Source of the DNA: a virus
Length of the DNA stretch: 40,859 nucleotides
Virus record (IMG/VR): IMGVR_UViG_3300046673_000248
Location: 1-40,859 of that record
Reading direction: 5' to 3' (one strand)
Position 1 is the stretch's first letter. Every line of letters begins with the position of its first letter. Below the pieces are notes generated by a model. The model was not told the DNA's origin, did not search any database, and worked only from the letters and a program-made list of their open reading frames with translations. The position numbers and the translations under genes were made by a program. Of this stretch, positions 1 through 8,613 are shown piece after piece.

Positions 1-21
1 CATCCCACTTTGTGAACCGCC
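1..21. other. Flanking sequence outside left phage end
   Basis: These bases precede the inferred left terminus (TGTG at 22). They share no 5-bp duplication with the bases after the right terminus: CCGCC here, GTGCC there. Mu-type phages carry random host DNA at their packaged ends, so these bases are probably host DNA or a consensus of host ends. This is inference from the terminal repeats. Confidence 0.5.
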
Positions 22-90
22 TGTGGCTTTTCAAATTGTGTGAGAGTGATTTTTCAAATTGCATGATAGTATACTCTCACGCAATTTGAA
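22..90 (+). repeat. Left phage end with three transposase-binding-type sites
   Basis: The element begins TGTGGC at 22. A site of the form TTTTCAAATT, three bases, TGAGAGTG lies at 28-48. A diverged copy follows at 51-71, and an inverted copy (read on the minus strand) lies at 73-90. The same motif occurs inverted at the right end. Mu and its relatives have several MuA-binding sites at each end and terminal 5'-TG/CA-3' bases, so this is the expected left attachment end. The head-to-head pair at 51-90 makes a large imperfect palindrome. Confidence 0.85.
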
Positions 91-106
91 CATTCTATTT
101 TTCATA

Positions 107-176
107 GGCTCCCAAAAACCGTTCAAAATAGACCCTGAAACGGCTCCCAAAAACCGTTCAAAATAGACCCTGAAAC
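107..176. repeat. Two perfect 35-bp tandem repeats
   Basis: Bases 107-141 are repeated exactly at 142-176. Each unit contains GTTCAAAATAGAC, which loosely resembles the CAAATT core of the terminal sites. The pair lies between the terminal transposase sites and the stop codon of the tail fibre gene, the last gene of the leftward late operon. It may be an auxiliary protein-binding site or a by-product of end rearrangement. No terminator is recognisable in 91-194. Confidence 0.85.
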
Positions 177-194
177 AACCTCAAAACCACCCTG

Positions 195-2993
195 TCATCG
201 AACCACCCAGGATGTGCCGTCGCAGTAGAGAGGACCATGGTAGCTCCCGCCTCCCGCTGTGACCGAATCTCCCCATGCCGAAGCCACGCCATCCCTCACA
301 TTTACCCAGGTGCCTTCCGGGTTGGTCAAGGATGGGCAGGCTGCTAAGTCGGAAAAATATTGAGGTACGACAAACGGCAATCCTGAGCCATGCACGCCAG
401 AAATCGTTACGCCAGAGGAAAGCTTGTTTTGATGGAGATCTCCCGTTTGCGCTGGAAGAACCAACTTAAAACCATAAATGATAGCAAAATCCCCATCGCC
501 AGAATCACCAGACCAAGTAGCTCCAGTAGGTAAGGATGTTGTAGAAATATCTGCGAAAGCTACCGCCCCGGAGTTGCCGGTGAGGCCGGTCCCTGTCCAA
601 TTTGAACCGATCCGCTCGGTCCAAGGCGAACTGATAGTGACCGGGTTGCTCAAAGCACCGTACGCCATAACGACTGAAATCAACAAATCAGAGCCAGATG
701 GAGTAAAAGTTGGAACGCTTTGAGAATGATCCATTCCGAAACAACTGCTTCCATTCCAACTGTCGAAATAAGTTGGGCTTCCATCAAGAGTTGGAGTCCC
801 GCCCAGACCACTATATTCAAAAGCAGCCTTATTCACGCCATATCCGGAGCCGCCGCTAGAAAAACCTGAAATCGTATCGCTTCCGCCGTTAGTGACCTGA
901 GCGGCGAAAAGATAGATATTCCAACCGAGGCATCCGGGGGTGTAGTCGAGAGTTGAAATCAGCGAATAGGTATTTCCAAGGGAATCAGTCGGCGCGGAAG
1001 GGGCTGAAGAACCATCAGCCAAAACAAATATCGTGTTTCCAATGGTAACAGGGGAAGGAAAAACTCCCGCAACTGTAGCAGAACGCGACTCGCCGACCAT
1101 CTGAACAAAGGAGGCTGAAATCGTAGCTGGCGCCCCAATATCCTCAGAAGCAACTCCGATAGTGGATGGTGCTTGAAAAATCTGAGTACCACCGGCAAAA
1201 GTGTTATCTGCGTTTGTGGCCGCCGCATTGGTTACCTGAGATGCGGTGTAATCGCCAGACTGGGGGACAATATCTCCCGTTCGTCCGTTAAAGGAATCAG
1301 CCACTTGATAGTGCGGTCGCTTGCCTGCCGCCTTGAGATAAGCCCATGCCCAGAAGAGATGGCCGCAGGTTCCAGGATGAGGATTACTAACCGTCGAGGC
1401 CGCGCAAACGCGCCCATTTAGATAGGTTCCACCAGTAAAAATTGTTGTGCTGTCGGGCCATGCATCGCGCAGATCCACGAACTTCACCTTCCAACCATCC
1501 ACATTCAACTGACTCGTGATTGATTGAATATAGGCATCAAACTGGCCAGTATAGGGTTCACCCCCATCCGACTGTTCGTAAGGAACTCCGCCAACAAAGA
1601 CATGAGGCCAAACCATTCCCAGCCAATTCTGCTTTGGCTCTGGACTCGCAAAAAAGGCAACCGAAAAGGGATTACCAGAGCCAGCGGCTGTTACCGTCAC
1701 CAGCAACGTATGTGTCGCCGGCGTGCTGCTTACTGGATAACGAGCGCCCCACCAGAGCGAAGTGCTACCGGGCCGCGTCGATATGGTTCCACCGGCGCCG
1801 GAATTCCATGTATCAACCGTCGTTCCGTCAATTGCAAAAGTGGCCGTGGCCGTTCCCCCACTAAAGACGTGCCAGGCGGCGATCAGCGCATTCGAGATTG
1901 GATAAGGTGTAACACAACTGATTGTTGCTCCGGGGCTGATGGTTTCCAGCGCGACTCCTGAATGAAAACTGTTATCGGCAGACCATGTTCCCGTCGTGGT
2001 GCAAGCCACTGAATTAGTCGCATAGATGCGCGCAAAATGTGGCGTCCCGGTCCATGCGATTGCGGCGGTCAAAGCCGCATTGTGCGTGGCTGGACCATTA
2101 GTGATTGTGGCCACCGTGCCGATGCAAAAACCGCAACCGGATAAAAGAGCCGCGTCCGTCGTTGATCCTTGGATAAAAGTATCCGGAGCGCCGCTATCTC
2201 CAGGGTCAGTGTAGGGCAGGATCTGCATATCGAGCACGTCGAGTATCGTGCTGTCGCCGTAAGTTCCATCCGTGTAGCCGGGAATGGCGCGCGGATAAGC
2301 CGCGCCCATGCCGCCATAAGCCGCGACAACCAACCTGCCAACTTCATTGCAGTCCGTGTCGGGGCTGGTGCAACCCACCGCATCCGCGCCCGCATAAGAT
2401 GTGCTATTGCCGAAAAAATTTGCGCCGCCGCCTTGACTCACAGTGCTCTCAGGCAACGCGCTTCCACCGCCTCCGCCGCCAGATGCTCCAATGGTAATAG
2501 TTGATCCTGTCGTGTTCACAGTGGCTCCGCTTCCAGCCGCGATGGTCACAGCCGTGGAAATTCCATTTACCGAGGGCACCGCGCCGCCGCCAGATCCGGG
2601 CGGAACAAACATGGTACGATCATCCGCAATCGAGGTAATCGAGGAGCTGCCCGTCACGACGGCCGCCAGCGGAATTACCGTGGAAGCGAAGCCGGTTGTA
2701 TTAAAGGCCGGCGCGCAGCTCGCAGCGGGATTCAGATACACATAATTCGTAGTAGACGCGGTCATAGTGAGAGTTCCACCTGCATATTGAATCGCCACGC
2801 CGCCACAGAAAGCCGTGCCCGCGCTCAGATTCAGCGTCAGGCCGCTTCCCGCCGTCGCGCGATAGCCCGGCGCTACGCCGTTGGTGTACTTGGCATTGAT
2901 CGCGCTGAGCGGTGCAGTCTGCGTCTGTGGCTGCTGAGCGACAACGAAGGAGGCAAAGCAAATCATCAAGAACAAAATCACACGAAAACGCAT
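195..2993 (-). CDS. Tail fibre/receptor-binding protein with SGNH-hydrolase-like domain
   Basis: 932 residues. The N-terminus looks like a signal peptide (MRFR, a hydrophobic stretch, then AQQ at about 19-21), which is odd for a tail protein. A Gly-rich linker (about 170-190) precedes an SGNH/GDSL-esterase-like region at about 190-555. This has G195-N196-S197 in the block I position and HPGTCGH at 539-545 in the block V position. The usual Asp three residues before the His is Ser. It continues with a typical fibre motif (SFNGRTGDIV, about 567-576), a beta-rich domain and a C-terminal tip ending in CDGTSWVVR. The start is supported by AAGGAG eight bases upstream. It is the last gene of the leftward operon. 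Role inferred: host binding with surface glycan deacetylation or de-esterification. Confidence 0.75.
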   Translation of the reverse strand: MRFRVILFLMICFASFVVAQQPQTQTAPLSAINAKYTNGVAPGYRATAGSGLTLNLSAGTAFCGGVAIQYAGGTLTMTASTTNYVYLNPAASCAPAFNTTGFASTVIPLAAVVTGSSSITSIADDRTMFVPPGSGGGAVPSVNGISTAVTIAAGSGATVNTTGSTITIGASGGGGGGSALPESTVSQGGGANFFGNSTSYAGADAVGCTSPDTDCNEVGRLVVAAYGGMGAAYPRAIPGYTDGTYGDSTILDVLDMQILPYTDPGDSGAPDTFIQGSTTDAALLSGCGFCIGTVATITNGPATHNAALTAAIAWTGTPHFARIYATNSVACTTTGTWSADNSFHSGVALETISPGATISCVTPYPISNALIAAWHVFSGGTATATFAIDGTTVDTWNSGAGGTISTRPGSTSLWWGARYPVSSTPATHTLLVTVTAAGSGNPFSVAFFASPEPKQNWLGMVWPHVFVGGVPYEQSDGGEPYTGQFDAYIQSITSQLNVDGWKVKFVDLRDAWPDSTTIFTGGTYLNGRVCAASTVSNPHPGTCGHLFWAWAYLKAAGKRPHYQVADSFNGRTGDIVPQSGDYTASQVTNAAATNADNTFAGGTQIFQAPSTIGVASEDIGAPATISASFVQMVGESRSATVAGVFPSPVTIGNTIFVLADGSSAPSAPTDSLGNTYSLISTLDYTPGCLGWNIYLFAAQVTNGGSDTISGFSSGGSGYGVNKAAFEYSGLGGTPTLDGSPTYFDSWNGSSCFGMDHSQSVPTFTPSGSDLLISVVMAYGALSNPVTISSPWTERIGSNWTGTGLTGNSGAVAFADISTTSLPTGATWSGDSGDGDFAIIYGFKLVLPAQTGDLHQNKLSSGVTISGVHGSGLPFVVPQYFSDLAACPSLTNPEGTWVNVRDGVASAWGDSVTAGGGSYHGPLYCDGTSWVVR

Positions 2994-3003
2994 TGAAATC
3001 TCC

Positions 3004-3357
3004 TTATTGAAAAAGCGTAGCTATGCCAGTGACGCTAAAGTCGCTAGCTTCGAGATAAAGATTGGTTGCATCTAGAGGCGCGGTCATCCAGATCTGAGCG
3101 TTAGAAGTCATGACAATGGCAACCTTTGGAACGAAGCTCAAACCATGAGCGACGGTCCAAGCTGTGCTAGAGCCAGAAGCGGGCGATGTCAGTGCCAGAG
3201 TTACCGGCGATTGGCCGGGGGTCACATCAACCCAGGCGGAGCCGTTGTCATACCAGATTTTCTTCGTGTCCGTCGCATAATAGGTGCGGCCGGCCATCCC
3301 ATAAGCTGGCAGACTGGCATAGATGCCTTCCATGATCTGCGACGCCAATGTACTCAT
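3004..3357 (-). CDS. Small tail-tip-associated protein
   Basis: 117 residues, overlapping the preceding tip gene by ATGA, so translation is coupled. The N-terminal half (about 20-45) has the pattern YYATDTKKIWYDNGSAWVD, common in small phage tail proteins that carry a short beta-structured tag. The C-terminal half (GLSFVPKVAIVMTSN) looks like a beta-sandwich. Its place between the J-like tip protein and the fibre suggests an adaptor or accessory fibre protein. There is no catalytic signature. Confidence 0.6.
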   Translation of the reverse strand: MSTLASQIMEGIYASLPAYGMAGRTYYATDTKKIWYDNGSAWVDVTPGQSPVTLALTSPASGSSTAWTVAHGLSFVPKVAIVMTSNAQIWMTAPLDATNLYLEASDFSVTGIATLFQ

Positions 3358-6300
3358 GATTCCTCCACGTAAATTACATTGCCGCCCGCGTCATAAATGG
3401 TGTTGCCCGCGGCATCGGTCAGAATTGATTCGCCGGGGGGCAACAGCACATCTCCCCAGATAGTGACAGCAGCAGAGGCTGAGGACGTGGGCGCGGCCAC
3501 ACTCGCGGCCGTAACTTCGTGGCTGCCAGCTCCATTAGGCGCGCAGTAGTTTCCCGTGGCGTCAACGGTGCCAACCGTCAGGTTGCCGCCCGCGATTCCG
3601 TCCACGCTCCAGGTCACATTCTGATTGGCGTTATTCAGCACGGTTGCGGCGAATTGAAAGGTAAGGCCAGCCTGCAGGCTTACACTCGCCGGAGTCACCG
3701 CGACCACAACGGCGATGGCGCCCAATGGGCTGCAATAAAGCGCGAAAACATCAGCCGTGCCCGGCCAGGTGTTTCCCTGGCTATCGCCAAACTGGATGTG
3801 AACTACATTGGCCGCGTCGAGATAACATTCAGCGATTCCGTGCGCATGATGATCACAGCCAGGCAAAGTTGAGGGATCTGTCGCGGCCAGACTTTCAAAA
3901 GACGGCCCGACGATCGCTTCCAGATTCGAGCCATCACCGGCGGCGCCCGGAATCAAAAGCGTTGCCCCATCGGCCTGATTCAACGCGCAACCAACACCAA
4001 AGACCAGGCCTCCGGTGAGTGTGCATTGCGCCCAGTTGGAGCCGGTGAGCGCCTCGGTGGTCCAGGTGCTCATGTTGTTTTTGTAAGCGAAGACGAGGAC
4101 CGCGGCGTTGCCGTGCCAGAGGTGATTTTCACCGTCTTTGTAATTCAGATGAACGGTCAGCTCGCCGTCAACGAACGCGCCCATCCAATGCGCATCGTTG
4201 GTCCCGTCGAGCGTGCCGTCGTGCGGAAAGGCTACAGCAAACATCTGAGAAGAAACATAGCCGGCGGGAAGCGTGAAGGAAGCTCCATCCGCCAAAATGC
4301 CTTGACCGAAGACGATCTTCTCGCCGCCGGCGAGAGTGAGTTCAATCCAACTCAAGCCACCGGAAGTTGTGGGAGTATCAGCGCTCAGCCAGGCCAGGCA
4401 GGCATAATTCAAGCCGCCGATCCAGGTGCTTTCATCCGTGTCCTCATATTTGAGCGTGAGAGAAAAGCCTGATCCAACCGCACAGAGTTGAATCGTCCCC
4501 ATAGCTCCGGACCAAATAAACGCGGAAGAAGTAGTACCACCGACCACTCCACCGATTGGAGATGTGATTGAAATTGTTCCCGCCTGGTAGCTCGCCGGTC
4601 CAGCCCAAGAAAAAGTATTTGCGGCCGGAAATCCGGTGGATGGAAGCTGGAAGAATTCACCGCTCAGCGCCGCGCCGGTGAAGAAAGAGAAGATGCCATC
4701 AGCCAACGGAATCGAAGTAAAGTTGACCGAATTACCGGGATCACTGCCGGGAACGGAAGGCCAGCCGGCCTGCGTCGGATCGCTCGAATCGTACATCACT
4801 GCTTCGTTATAAGGGCCGAGCACGAACTCGATCTCGCCGCTGTTTTCGGAGGGGCGTAGCGCGATCGCGCCGCCAAATCCGGAAGCCTTCGCGGTTGGCG
4901 GGATGACGGTCAGCGGCTCCAGAACCTCATATTCGCCGGCATATTGAAAGTTGGTTGTTGAGTCGAGGGTGACATGATCCCCAGGTCTGACCGCGCAAGC
5001 CAGATTGCCGAAGGCATCGCGCGCAAAGAGAGACGTGCGCAGCTTGACGAGCGGCGGAGTTACATAGGGAGTCTGGTCTATACCGAGCAGTCGATCGCGC
5101 TCATAACAGGTCAACCGGCTGGCCTGGTCCCAGGTGGATGTGGCGAAATCCAGCGCCTGTTTTACCTTATTGCGCAGGCGCGGAATCCCCACGCCCACCG
5201 CGCCGCGGGCCAGCATATTCGCTTTGTGCCAAAACTCCGGCGCGCGCTCTTTGAAGCGTGAGTAGAGCAAGCCTATTCCGCCGCCCGCGCCCACACTGGG
5301 CGGATAGCTCGTACCCTTTGATTGCAGAGTCAAGGTGGTAGGATCAACCTCGTTTGACGCGCCGGGATTGATGATGGCCGGAACGGTTGCAACGGCCCAA
5401 TTGCCGTCATAGACCGTGTCAGTGCCTCCGATTGCGATTTGATCGGCGGCTTGAAAAGGGTGAGGCTCAAGAGTTGTGACTTCCGGATTCGCGCCGTAGG
5501 CGCAGGTGATAGAGACAATGCTGCTGCATTCGGGCACCAGCAGATCGCGGTGATTTGCAATATAGCGGTTGGCGCTTTTATGCAGTTGTTGATCGTCGGC
5601 GTTCCAGGAGCCGGGCAGAATGTGAGCACGACTGAAGGTGAAGACGCTACTGCGCGGCATATCGCAATTCAGCGCGATCTTGCCCGCATATTCAGTGCTG
5701 TAAGAACGGCAGCAGAGCAGGATCTGCTCCAGCACAGCCTGGAGAGAAGTTTGCTGCGCAAACGAATAGTTGCCCTCAAAACGGCGCCGTCCGTTGGCCA
5801 GAAATTCATCATAATATTGAGCCGCGGCAAAGATCGATCCCCAGTCAAAGCGATTGCGGACAGCAGTGGTCAGTTCATCCGGCCCGGCGCTCACATCGAG
5901 GCCGTAGTCGGGCATCAACTTGCGGCGCAGAATCACGTCAACGAAGTGCCAGGCTGGGTTCGTGGTGAAGGCGTAGCCGGACATATTGCCTTCATCGTCA
6001 AAGAGGCGGCAACGCAGAGCGCGCCAGAGGCCGATCGGCGCGATGTCCGTCCACTGGCTGGCGTTGTTGCCGTCATTGCTGGTTTGCGTCAAAGTTGGCT
6101 GCTTGCGCATCAGGCCATAGTAAGCAATGCGCGAAAAATCCAGCGGCTGAATCGCCGGCGGGAAAAGCGGCCAGAGTACATCCAAACCCTGATCAGGTCC
6201 GACTGAGGAAGGCGTGGTCAAGCCTGATCCAATCACCGAATCACAGCCTGAATGAAAGTTGAAGACGATGCCTTCCGGATAATCGAGCGCGCCCAGCCAA

Positions 6301-6578
6301 TTGAAGCCCCAGCTACGAATCAGCTTTTTTGGCGGAGCGGTTCCTCCGTTCCAGGTCAGCTTATCGTTGATCCAAAGTTCATTGCAGCCGTCCCACTCAC
6401 CATGGCCGAGCAGCCAGATGCCCAGGCGTGTATTCTCATTGACTGAATCGCCGGTATTTTGCAGGGTGTAATAGGCGTGGCGCTTGCCTGTGGCCCAGGC
6501 ATAGCCGTAAGTTAACGGGATCGGCGTGCCGGTAGTGTTGCTGGCGGAGCTGCTCTGCGTGGAGGCGAAGTTTGGCAT
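3354..6578 (-). CDS. Tail tip attachment (J-like) host-specificity protein
   Basis: 1074 residues. Size and position match the central tail tip protein of siphophages: last of the tape measure, distal tail, Cys-motif minor tail, tip series. The N-terminal half resembles the tip/hub fold (WATGKRHAYY near 29-38; later a segment with DVILRRKLMPDYGLD). The C-terminal third holds two tandem copies of a domain of about 90 residues (W..LTLAGGEKIVFGQG and W..CTLTGGLVFGVG). An Ig-like module with VTWSVDGIAGGN follows, a type very common in acidobacterial surface proteins. The end is a short AGNTIYDAGGNVIY tail. The start ATG overlaps the upstream TGA. Confidence 0.75.
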   Translation of the reverse strand: MPNFASTQSSSASNTTGTPIPLTYGYAWATGKRHAYYTLQNTGDSVNENTRLGIWLLGHGEWDGCNELWINDKLTWNGGTAPPKKLIRSWGFNWLGALDYPEGIVFNFHSGCDSVIGSGLTTPSSVGPDQGLDVLWPLFPPAIQPLDFSRIAYYGLMRKQPTLTQTSNDGNNASQWTDIAPIGLWRALRCRLFDDEGNMSGYAFTTNPAWHFVDVILRRKLMPDYGLDVSAGPDELTTAVRNRFDWGSIFAAAQYYDEFLANGRRRFEGNYSFAQQTSLQAVLEQILLCCRSYSTEYAGKIALNCDMPRSSVFTFSRAHILPGSWNADDQQLHKSANRYIANHRDLLVPECSSIVSITCAYGANPEVTTLEPHPFQAADQIAIGGTDTVYDGNWAVATVPAIINPGASNEVDPTTLTLQSKGTSYPPSVGAGGGIGLLYSRFKERAPEFWHKANMLARGAVGVGIPRLRNKVKQALDFATSTWDQASRLTCYERDRLLGIDQTPYVTPPLVKLRTSLFARDAFGNLACAVRPGDHVTLDSTTNFQYAGEYEVLEPLTVIPPTAKASGFGGAIALRPSENSGEIEFVLGPYNEAVMYDSSDPTQAGWPSVPGSDPGNSVNFTSIPLADGIFSFFTGAALSGEFFQLPSTGFPAANTFSWAGPASYQAGTISITSPIGGVVGGTTSSAFIWSGAMGTIQLCAVGSGFSLTLKYEDTDESTWIGGLNYACLAWLSADTPTTSGGLSWIELTLAGGEKIVFGQGILADGASFTLPAGYVSSQMFAVAFPHDGTLDGTNDAHWMGAFVDGELTVHLNYKDGENHLWHGNAAVLVFAYKNNMSTWTTEALTGSNWAQCTLTGGLVFGVGCALNQADGATLLIPGAAGDGSNLEAIVGPSFESLAATDPSTLPGCDHHAHGIAECYLDAANVVHIQFGDSQGNTWPGTADVFALYCSPLGAIAVVVAVTPASVSLQAGLTFQFAATVLNNANQNVTWSVDGIAGGNLTVGTVDATGNYCAPNGAGSHEVTAASVAAPTSSASAAVTIWGDVLLPPGESILTDAAGNTIYDAGGNVIYVEES

Positions 6579-7759
6579 CAGATCAGCCTCCGCCGGTTGG
6601 TTTGGTTCGCAGCCGTGTTCGCAACCGTTTCACCGTAGTTCTTCTCGTAGTGATTCGGCGCCACCATGATGCGCTCGATCACCTGGCAGCTCTGGAAGCT
6701 GTAGTTGCATTCTGTCGAGCCGGTAGCACCACAGCGCTTGCCGCCCCATTGAAGCTGGCAGGTCTCGCCATAGACTTCTAGCGGCGTATCATCCTGGCCT
6801 GGATTCAGCAGTTGCGCGCCTTTCAGCGTCACCGTGTCTACACCCACATCGCTCACAGAAAGAGTGCCATGCACCTCAAGCCACGCGGCCTGGGCGTCCG
6901 CTTGCCAGAGCCGGTAAACGAAGAGCGCGCCCTCCAACGTGCTCCGCCTCATCAGCTTTTCAAAGTCGCGGCTGAGCGTATCGCCGCTCAGATTCTGAAG
7001 CACGAAAGCGCCCACATCGGTCTGGAGCGAGCGATAGAATTTGAACTCAGGAACCTCCACCAGCCAGGGCACGTAAGGCGCGGTCAAAACGCCGTTGGAA
7101 CCGGGCGAATAAATGTAGGCCGCGCTCTCCGGGAAGGTGCAGTAGATAGCTAGCGCCACTTCTAAAATATAGGCATCAGCATGATCTAACGCCTCAAAAC
7201 CAATCCCTCCAGAAGGAAGGGTATTAAGCTGTAACGTGTAGGTTATCGCTGCTGATTCAATCTCCTCAACGGTTGCGCCCTCGCCAACATAAACCTGGCC
7301 GCTTCCTGAATTACATGGCCCAATCAGCTCCATGTCGCCATGAAAAATACTTGGCAACGCAACAATATATGCCGCATGAATCACCGTGCCAGAAGGCAAA
7401 TCGGGAACCTTGAAGCCGCTCCAGGTCAAAGATGGGCCAACGGTGAATGGCCCGCGCGCCTCACAAATCAAATGTCCGGAGCTCGTATCTCCTTTTGCGC
7501 TTCCACCTGTGTTGCCGGCTGAACTAACCACACTAGTGGCGTAACTCCAGATCACGCCGTCGCCCGTGGGGATTTCGACCGGTGGCGTCAACCTGGCGGG
7601 GAGGTCGCCGCTGGCATTGATCACCGTCGGCGCGACGATGGGCCGGTCGCTCCAGTAATAAAGGTTGCCATTGGCGTCCTGCACGTCGAGCAGATTCACC
7701 GGCGCGATGCCCGTGTGCGCGCCGCCGATGGCCTTCAGGCTTGGAGGATAAGCGATCAA
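6578..7759 (-). CDS. Minor tail protein with four-Cys motif (lambda gpL-like region)
   Basis: 393 residues when started at TTG 7759. That start is chosen because a strong Shine-Dalgarno (GGAGGTG) precedes it with good spacing and the TTG overlaps the stop of the previous gene. Near the C-terminus it carries CQLQWGGKRC, GATGSTEC and NYSFQSC in succession. This four-cysteine spacing resembles the iron-sulfur-binding region of lambda gpL and DUF2163-type minor tail proteins. It lies just upstream of the J-like protein, as gpL does. The N-terminal part (YYWSDRPIVAP) is typical of tail-tip proteins. Metal binding is inferred. Confidence 0.65.
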   Translation of the reverse strand: MIAYPPSLKAIGGAHTGIAPVNLLDVQDANGNLYYWSDRPIVAPTVINASGDLPARLTPPVEIPTGDGVIWSYATSVVSSAGNTGGSAKGDTSSGHLICEARGPFTVGPSLTWSGFKVPDLPSGTVIHAAYIVALPSIFHGDMELIGPCNSGSGQVYVGEGATVEEIESAAITYTLQLNTLPSGGIGFEALDHADAYILEVALAIYCTFPESAAYIYSPGSNGVLTAPYVPWLVEVPEFKFYRSLQTDVGAFVLQNLSGDTLSRDFEKLMRRSTLEGALFVYRLWQADAQAAWLEVHGTLSVSDVGVDTVTLKGAQLLNPGQDDTPLEVYGETCQLQWGGKRCGATGSTECNYSFQSCQVIERIMVAPNHYEKNYGETVANTAANQTNRRRLI

Positions 7760-8613
7760 CGCATCACCTCCAGGGCGTACCAACTCACATTCGTTCCGGT
7801 GGCGGAGGCGTTCTTCGCTCCATTGCAAGTGATCTGCACGCGATGTATGTCGAGCGGCAAGCTCTGATAGGTGGCGACGATCTGGGGCCCCATCTCAGTA
7901 GCGTTATAAAGATCGATGGTCGCAGCCACAACGCCGTCGATCGACAGATCAACTTGGCCGAATCCCGGGCCTTTCAATAGATAAAGCCGGAAGCCGTAGC
8001 CGCGGTATTCGTAGCAGGCACACTCGCCGGCCGTGCCGACGTCGTCCATGGTGATATAGGCCGTGCCCGGCGTGGCCAGGCTGACATGCTCCGTGCCCTG
8101 GCTGCCCGTGACGGAGGTGCGCGCCGTCTGTGTCCAGGTGCCATTCACGGCCAGCTTCTGATCGCCGAAGTCATTGGTGATGAAGAACGCGATCGCGTCG
8201 TGTTCCCAGTCGCTCGGATATTCCAGCATAGCCTGCTGCGGGATCTCCTCGAAGGTCACGCCCTGCACGTCCCACATTCCATTGCCGGTCTCGACGGGCA
8301 CAATCTCCGTGGTGAACCGGCCCACGTAATGGCGGCCGCCGCCGTCCCAGTCGATAATGGTAAAAAAGCCGTCCTCGTATTGTTCGGAGTACCGCTTCAA
8401 CTCCCTCACGCACGCCCAGGAGCGGCCCGTCCAGGTGAAGTTGAAGACGTGGCCCGTATTCTGCGTCTCGCGCGTCCAGGGCGTGCCTCCCACGGCCTTC
8501 TTTAGCAGCTTGGTGCTCACACGCTTCCGCGTGAAGCCGTAGTTGGGCGTCATCGAATCTTCAATCGATTCGTCCCAGGTCGTCGTCGGGTTGAGAATGT
8601 CGGTGGCTGGCAT
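7756..8613 (-). CDS. Distal tail-like minor tail protein
   Basis: 285 residues, directly after the tape measure gene and overlapping its stop (TGATG). The N-terminal 130 residues (FTWTGRSWACVRELKRY, then a segment with FFTIIDWDGGGRHYVGRF) look like the first domain of distal tail proteins. The C-terminal half (SLATPGTAYITMDD, then LYLLKGPGFGQVDLSIDG) resembles a carbohydrate-binding beta-sandwich. The position fits a ring protein joining tail tube and tip. Function rests on context and general pattern, not on a specific motif. Confidence 0.6.
   Translation of the reverse strand: MPATDILNPTTTWDESIEDSMTPNYGFTRKRVSTKLLKKAVGGTPWTRETQNTGHVFNFTWTGRSWACVRELKRYSEQYEDGFFTIIDWDGGGRHYVGRFTTEIVPVETGNGMWDVQGVTFEEIPQQAMLEYPSDWEHDAIAFFITNDFGDQKLAVNGTWTQTARTSVTGSQGTEHVSLATPGTAYITMDDVGTAGECACYEYRGYGFRLYLLKGPGFGQVDLSIDGVVAATIDLYNATEMGPQIVATYQSLPLDIHRVQITCNGAKNASATGTNVSWYALEVMR

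Noticed and set aside
11-14. Left terminus at TGTG position 11 instead of 22
   Set aside because: Only TGTG at 22 has the same spacing to the first transposase site as CACA at 40828-40831 has on the right.
5439-6206. 255-residue plus-strand reading frame inside the tip gene
   Set aside because: It is antisense to the J-like coding region. No motif or ribosome site supports it.
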